This document shows, piece after piece, positions 5,833-6,854 of a stretch of 6,854 nt of DNA. How positions within the stretch are numbered: position 1 is the stretch's first letter; the number at the start of each line of letters is the position of its first letter. The translations under genes and the position numbers were made by a program. The DNA lies in assembly GCA_002425935.1 (NCBI GenBank), contig DINE01000015.1, positions 1 through 6,854 of the forward strand. The letters run 5' to 3'. The notes beneath the pieces are model-generated. The model did not search any database. It was not told the DNA's origin and saw only the letters and a list, made by a program, of their open reading frames with translations. This DNA is from Bacteroidales bacterium UBA5548. Its GTDB lineage: Bacteria; Bacteroidota; Bacteroidia; Bacteroidales; UBA932.

Positions 5833-6540
5833 TTAGCCTCCTTTGAGCGCCGATTTTATGGCACCAAATGATAATTCATTTATAGATAATTCTGTATAAA
5901 CCTTTCCGATGTCATCTGTATAGTGAGCATCGGAGGAGTGAATAAGTCTGAATTTTGACAGGTATCTGTTTTTGTTTAAAAAAGATTCAATTTCTGTACC
6001 AGGAGACAATTCTATTGCATCAGGTACAAGATCAAATGGCATAAAGGCCAGCTGGCTCATAACCGAGTTCTGCTTCTTGTCAAAATGAGCAGGGATAAAT
6101 ATTCCGTTAAGAGAGCGAATAAACATCTCTACCTCTTCAATTGACTGGTCGATTGCTCCTATCAGAAGATTATCCTCCTGATAAAGCACCTCTTCATTTT
6201 CATTGACAACAAGCTGATATCCAAATATATCAGGATTATTGGGATGAGAAGGCAGATGTTTTTTCAGGTAGTTTTGCAGCAGTTTCAGCTTCTCTGTTCC
6301 ATCGACAAATCCAAGGACATGAACCTCCTCTCTGGTTGTTATCTCAGCACCGCAAAGCACATAGAGCCCCTCCCGTGATGCAATTTTTAATACCTCTTCA
6401 CACTGGAGCGTGGAGTTATGGTCTGTTATTCCTATCACAGACAACCCTCTCTCCAGCCCCTTTTTTACAATGTTTAAAGGGGTCATCTCGATATCTCCGC
6501 AGGGAGAGAGCAGAGTGTGAATGTGAAGATCGGCTTTCAC
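5833..6540 (-). CDS. PHP-domain metal-dependent phosphoesterase of the hydrogenase-associated cassette
   Basis: This 235-residue cytoplasmic protein has the PHP fold signatures: DLHIHT at 4-9 (H6, H8), ITDHNS at 38-43 (D40, H41), GAEITT at 64-69 (E66), EVHVLGF at 72-78 (H74), PAHFDK at 150-155 (H152), and SSDAH at 202-206 (D204, H206). All the expected metal ligands appear present, so it should be an active di- or trinuclear metal hydrolase of phosphoesters; the substrate cannot be read from sequence. It is not fused to a polymerase and is not clearly a histidinol phosphatase, which has different neighbours. The start is a GTG at 6540, supported by the immediate MKADLHIHT and by an AGGGAG 9 nt upstream. 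It is 13 nt downstream of the DRTGG gene and 2 nt upstream of the HATPase gene, so these are very likely one transcript. A role in processing a signal molecule or a nucleotide is only a guess. Confidence 0.88.
   Translation of the reverse strand: MKADLHIHTLLSPCGDIEMTPLNIVKKGLERGLSVIGITDHNSTLQCEEVLKIASREGLYVLCGAEITTREEVHVLGFVDGTEKLKLLQNYLKKHLPSHPNNPDIFGYQLVVNENEEVLYQEDNLLIGAIDQSIEEVEMFIRSLNGIFIPAHFDKKQNSVMSQLAFMPFDLVPDAIELSPGTEIESFLNKNRYLSKFRLIHSSDAHYTDDIGKVYTELSINELSFGAIKSALKGG
5837..5844 (-). promoter_or_regulatory. Strong Shine-Dalgarno for the HATPase gene, embedded in the end of the PHP gene
   Basis: AAAGGAGG lies 6 nt before the ATG at 5830. The same bases encode the final Lys-Gly-Gly of the PHP protein, and its stop follows at once, so the two genes are probably translationally coupled. 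It is stronger than any ribosome-binding site in the downstream hydrogenase block. Confidence 0.7.
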
Positions 6541-6549
6541 AATCTCTGA

Positions 6550-6555
6550 CTCCCT
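6550..6555 (-). promoter_or_regulatory. Ribosome-binding site supporting the GTG start of the PHP gene
   Basis: AGGGAG lies 9 nt before the GTG at 6540 and overlaps the TAG stop of the DRTGG gene. It supports the non-ATG start, which places the PHP DLHIHT motif right at the N terminus as is usual. Confidence 0.55.
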
Positions 6556-6854
6556 ATTTTTTGATCATACCGTATAAGATGCCGCAAAATTCAAAAGTCT
6601 CCATGTCGGTTCCAAGAACCGGTATACTTTCGTTCTCGGCCAAATCCAGAGTATCTTTGTCCGGAATAAATCCTTTTACAAGAATTATTGCAGACAAATC
6701 TTTAAGCGATGCAACTCCGATAACATTTTTATGAGTCTGAAGCGTAATCCAGACCTCTCCCTCTGAGGCATGCCCCATAACATCAGAGAGTAGGTCAGAA
6801 GCATATCCTCCTGTCACTGCTCTCTCCAGTAAATTTTCTCCTGAATAAACCTTA
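6554..6854 (-). CDS. DRTGG-domain protein, N terminus cut by the window edge
   Basis: The reading frame is open to the right edge, giving 99 visible residues that end at a TAG. A GTG at 6817 is in frame but is probably an internal valine: 12 further in-frame codons precede it, and residues around it (AVTGGYASDLLSDVMG) match the core signature of DRTGG-domain proteins. Such stand-alone proteins are about 110-120 residues, so perhaps 15 residues are missing. The visible parts are VTGGYASDLLSDVMG, EGEVWITLQTHKNVIGVASLKDL, and a C-terminal half rich in hydrophobic strands (ESIPVLGTDMETFE). DRTGG domains also occur in phosphotransacetylases and beside CBS domains and are thought to be regulatory; their ligand is not established here. 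The gene leads the cassette in the visible window. A ligand-binding role near the hydrogenase is inference. Confidence 0.85.
   Translation of the reverse strand, partial: KVYSGENLLERAVTGGYASDLLSDVMGHASEGEVWITLQTHKNVIGVASLKDLSAIILVKGFIPDKDTLDLAENESIPVLGTDMETFEFCGILYGMIKK

Overview
This window looks like part of a chromosome from a strictly anaerobic, fermentative bacterium, most likely a Bacteroidota (Bacteroidales-type) organism. The clues are a good match to the Bacteroides-style promoter (TTTG, 19 nt, TAnnTTTG-like), the lack of Shine-Dalgarno sequences before the hydrogenase genes, and a short SIRT5-like sirtuin without the usual zinc cysteines. The taxonomic call is an inference. Some upstream genes do carry strong Shine-Dalgarno sequences, so a Firmicutes-like origin of that part is not excluded.

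Every gene I can support lies on the minus strand, so transcription runs from the right edge to the left edge. There are eight genes in two blocks, separated by a 112-nt AT-rich gap. Block 1 (about 6854 down to 4581) is a tight regulatory cassette: a DRTGG-domain protein cut by the window edge, a PHP-domain metal-dependent phosphoesterase, a small GHKL/HATPase protein without a histidine-kinase dimerisation domain, and a CobB-type sirtuin. Gaps are 2-13 nt. Block 2 (4468 down to 13) encodes a small thioredoxin-like ferredoxin-domain protein followed by HydB, HydA and HydC. These are the three core subunits of a cytoplasmic NADH- and ferredoxin-linked, electron-bifurcating (group A3 type) [FeFe] hydrogenase. 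Gaps are 4-9 nt.

Working model: HydABC oxidises NADH and reduced ferredoxin together to make H2 (or runs in reverse), which balances redox cofactors during fermentation. HydC and HydB form the NuoE/NuoF-like NADH arm with FMN. HydA carries the H-cluster and a chain of Fe-S clusters. The small ferredoxin-domain protein is a probable accessory subunit or electron carrier. The upstream cassette looks like a signalling or regulatory unit for this enzyme. Genes for a DRTGG protein, a PHP protein and a stand-alone HATPase are recalled next to bifurcating hydrogenases in other anaerobes, but their role is unknown. The sirtuin adds an NAD+-dependent deacylase, a plausible NAD+/NADH sensing link.

No RNA genes, mobile elements, CRISPR arrays or terminators were seen. 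The H-cluster maturases (HydE, HydF, HydG) are not in this window. Only the 12 nt after the hydC stop are visible, so the operon's left end is not defined.
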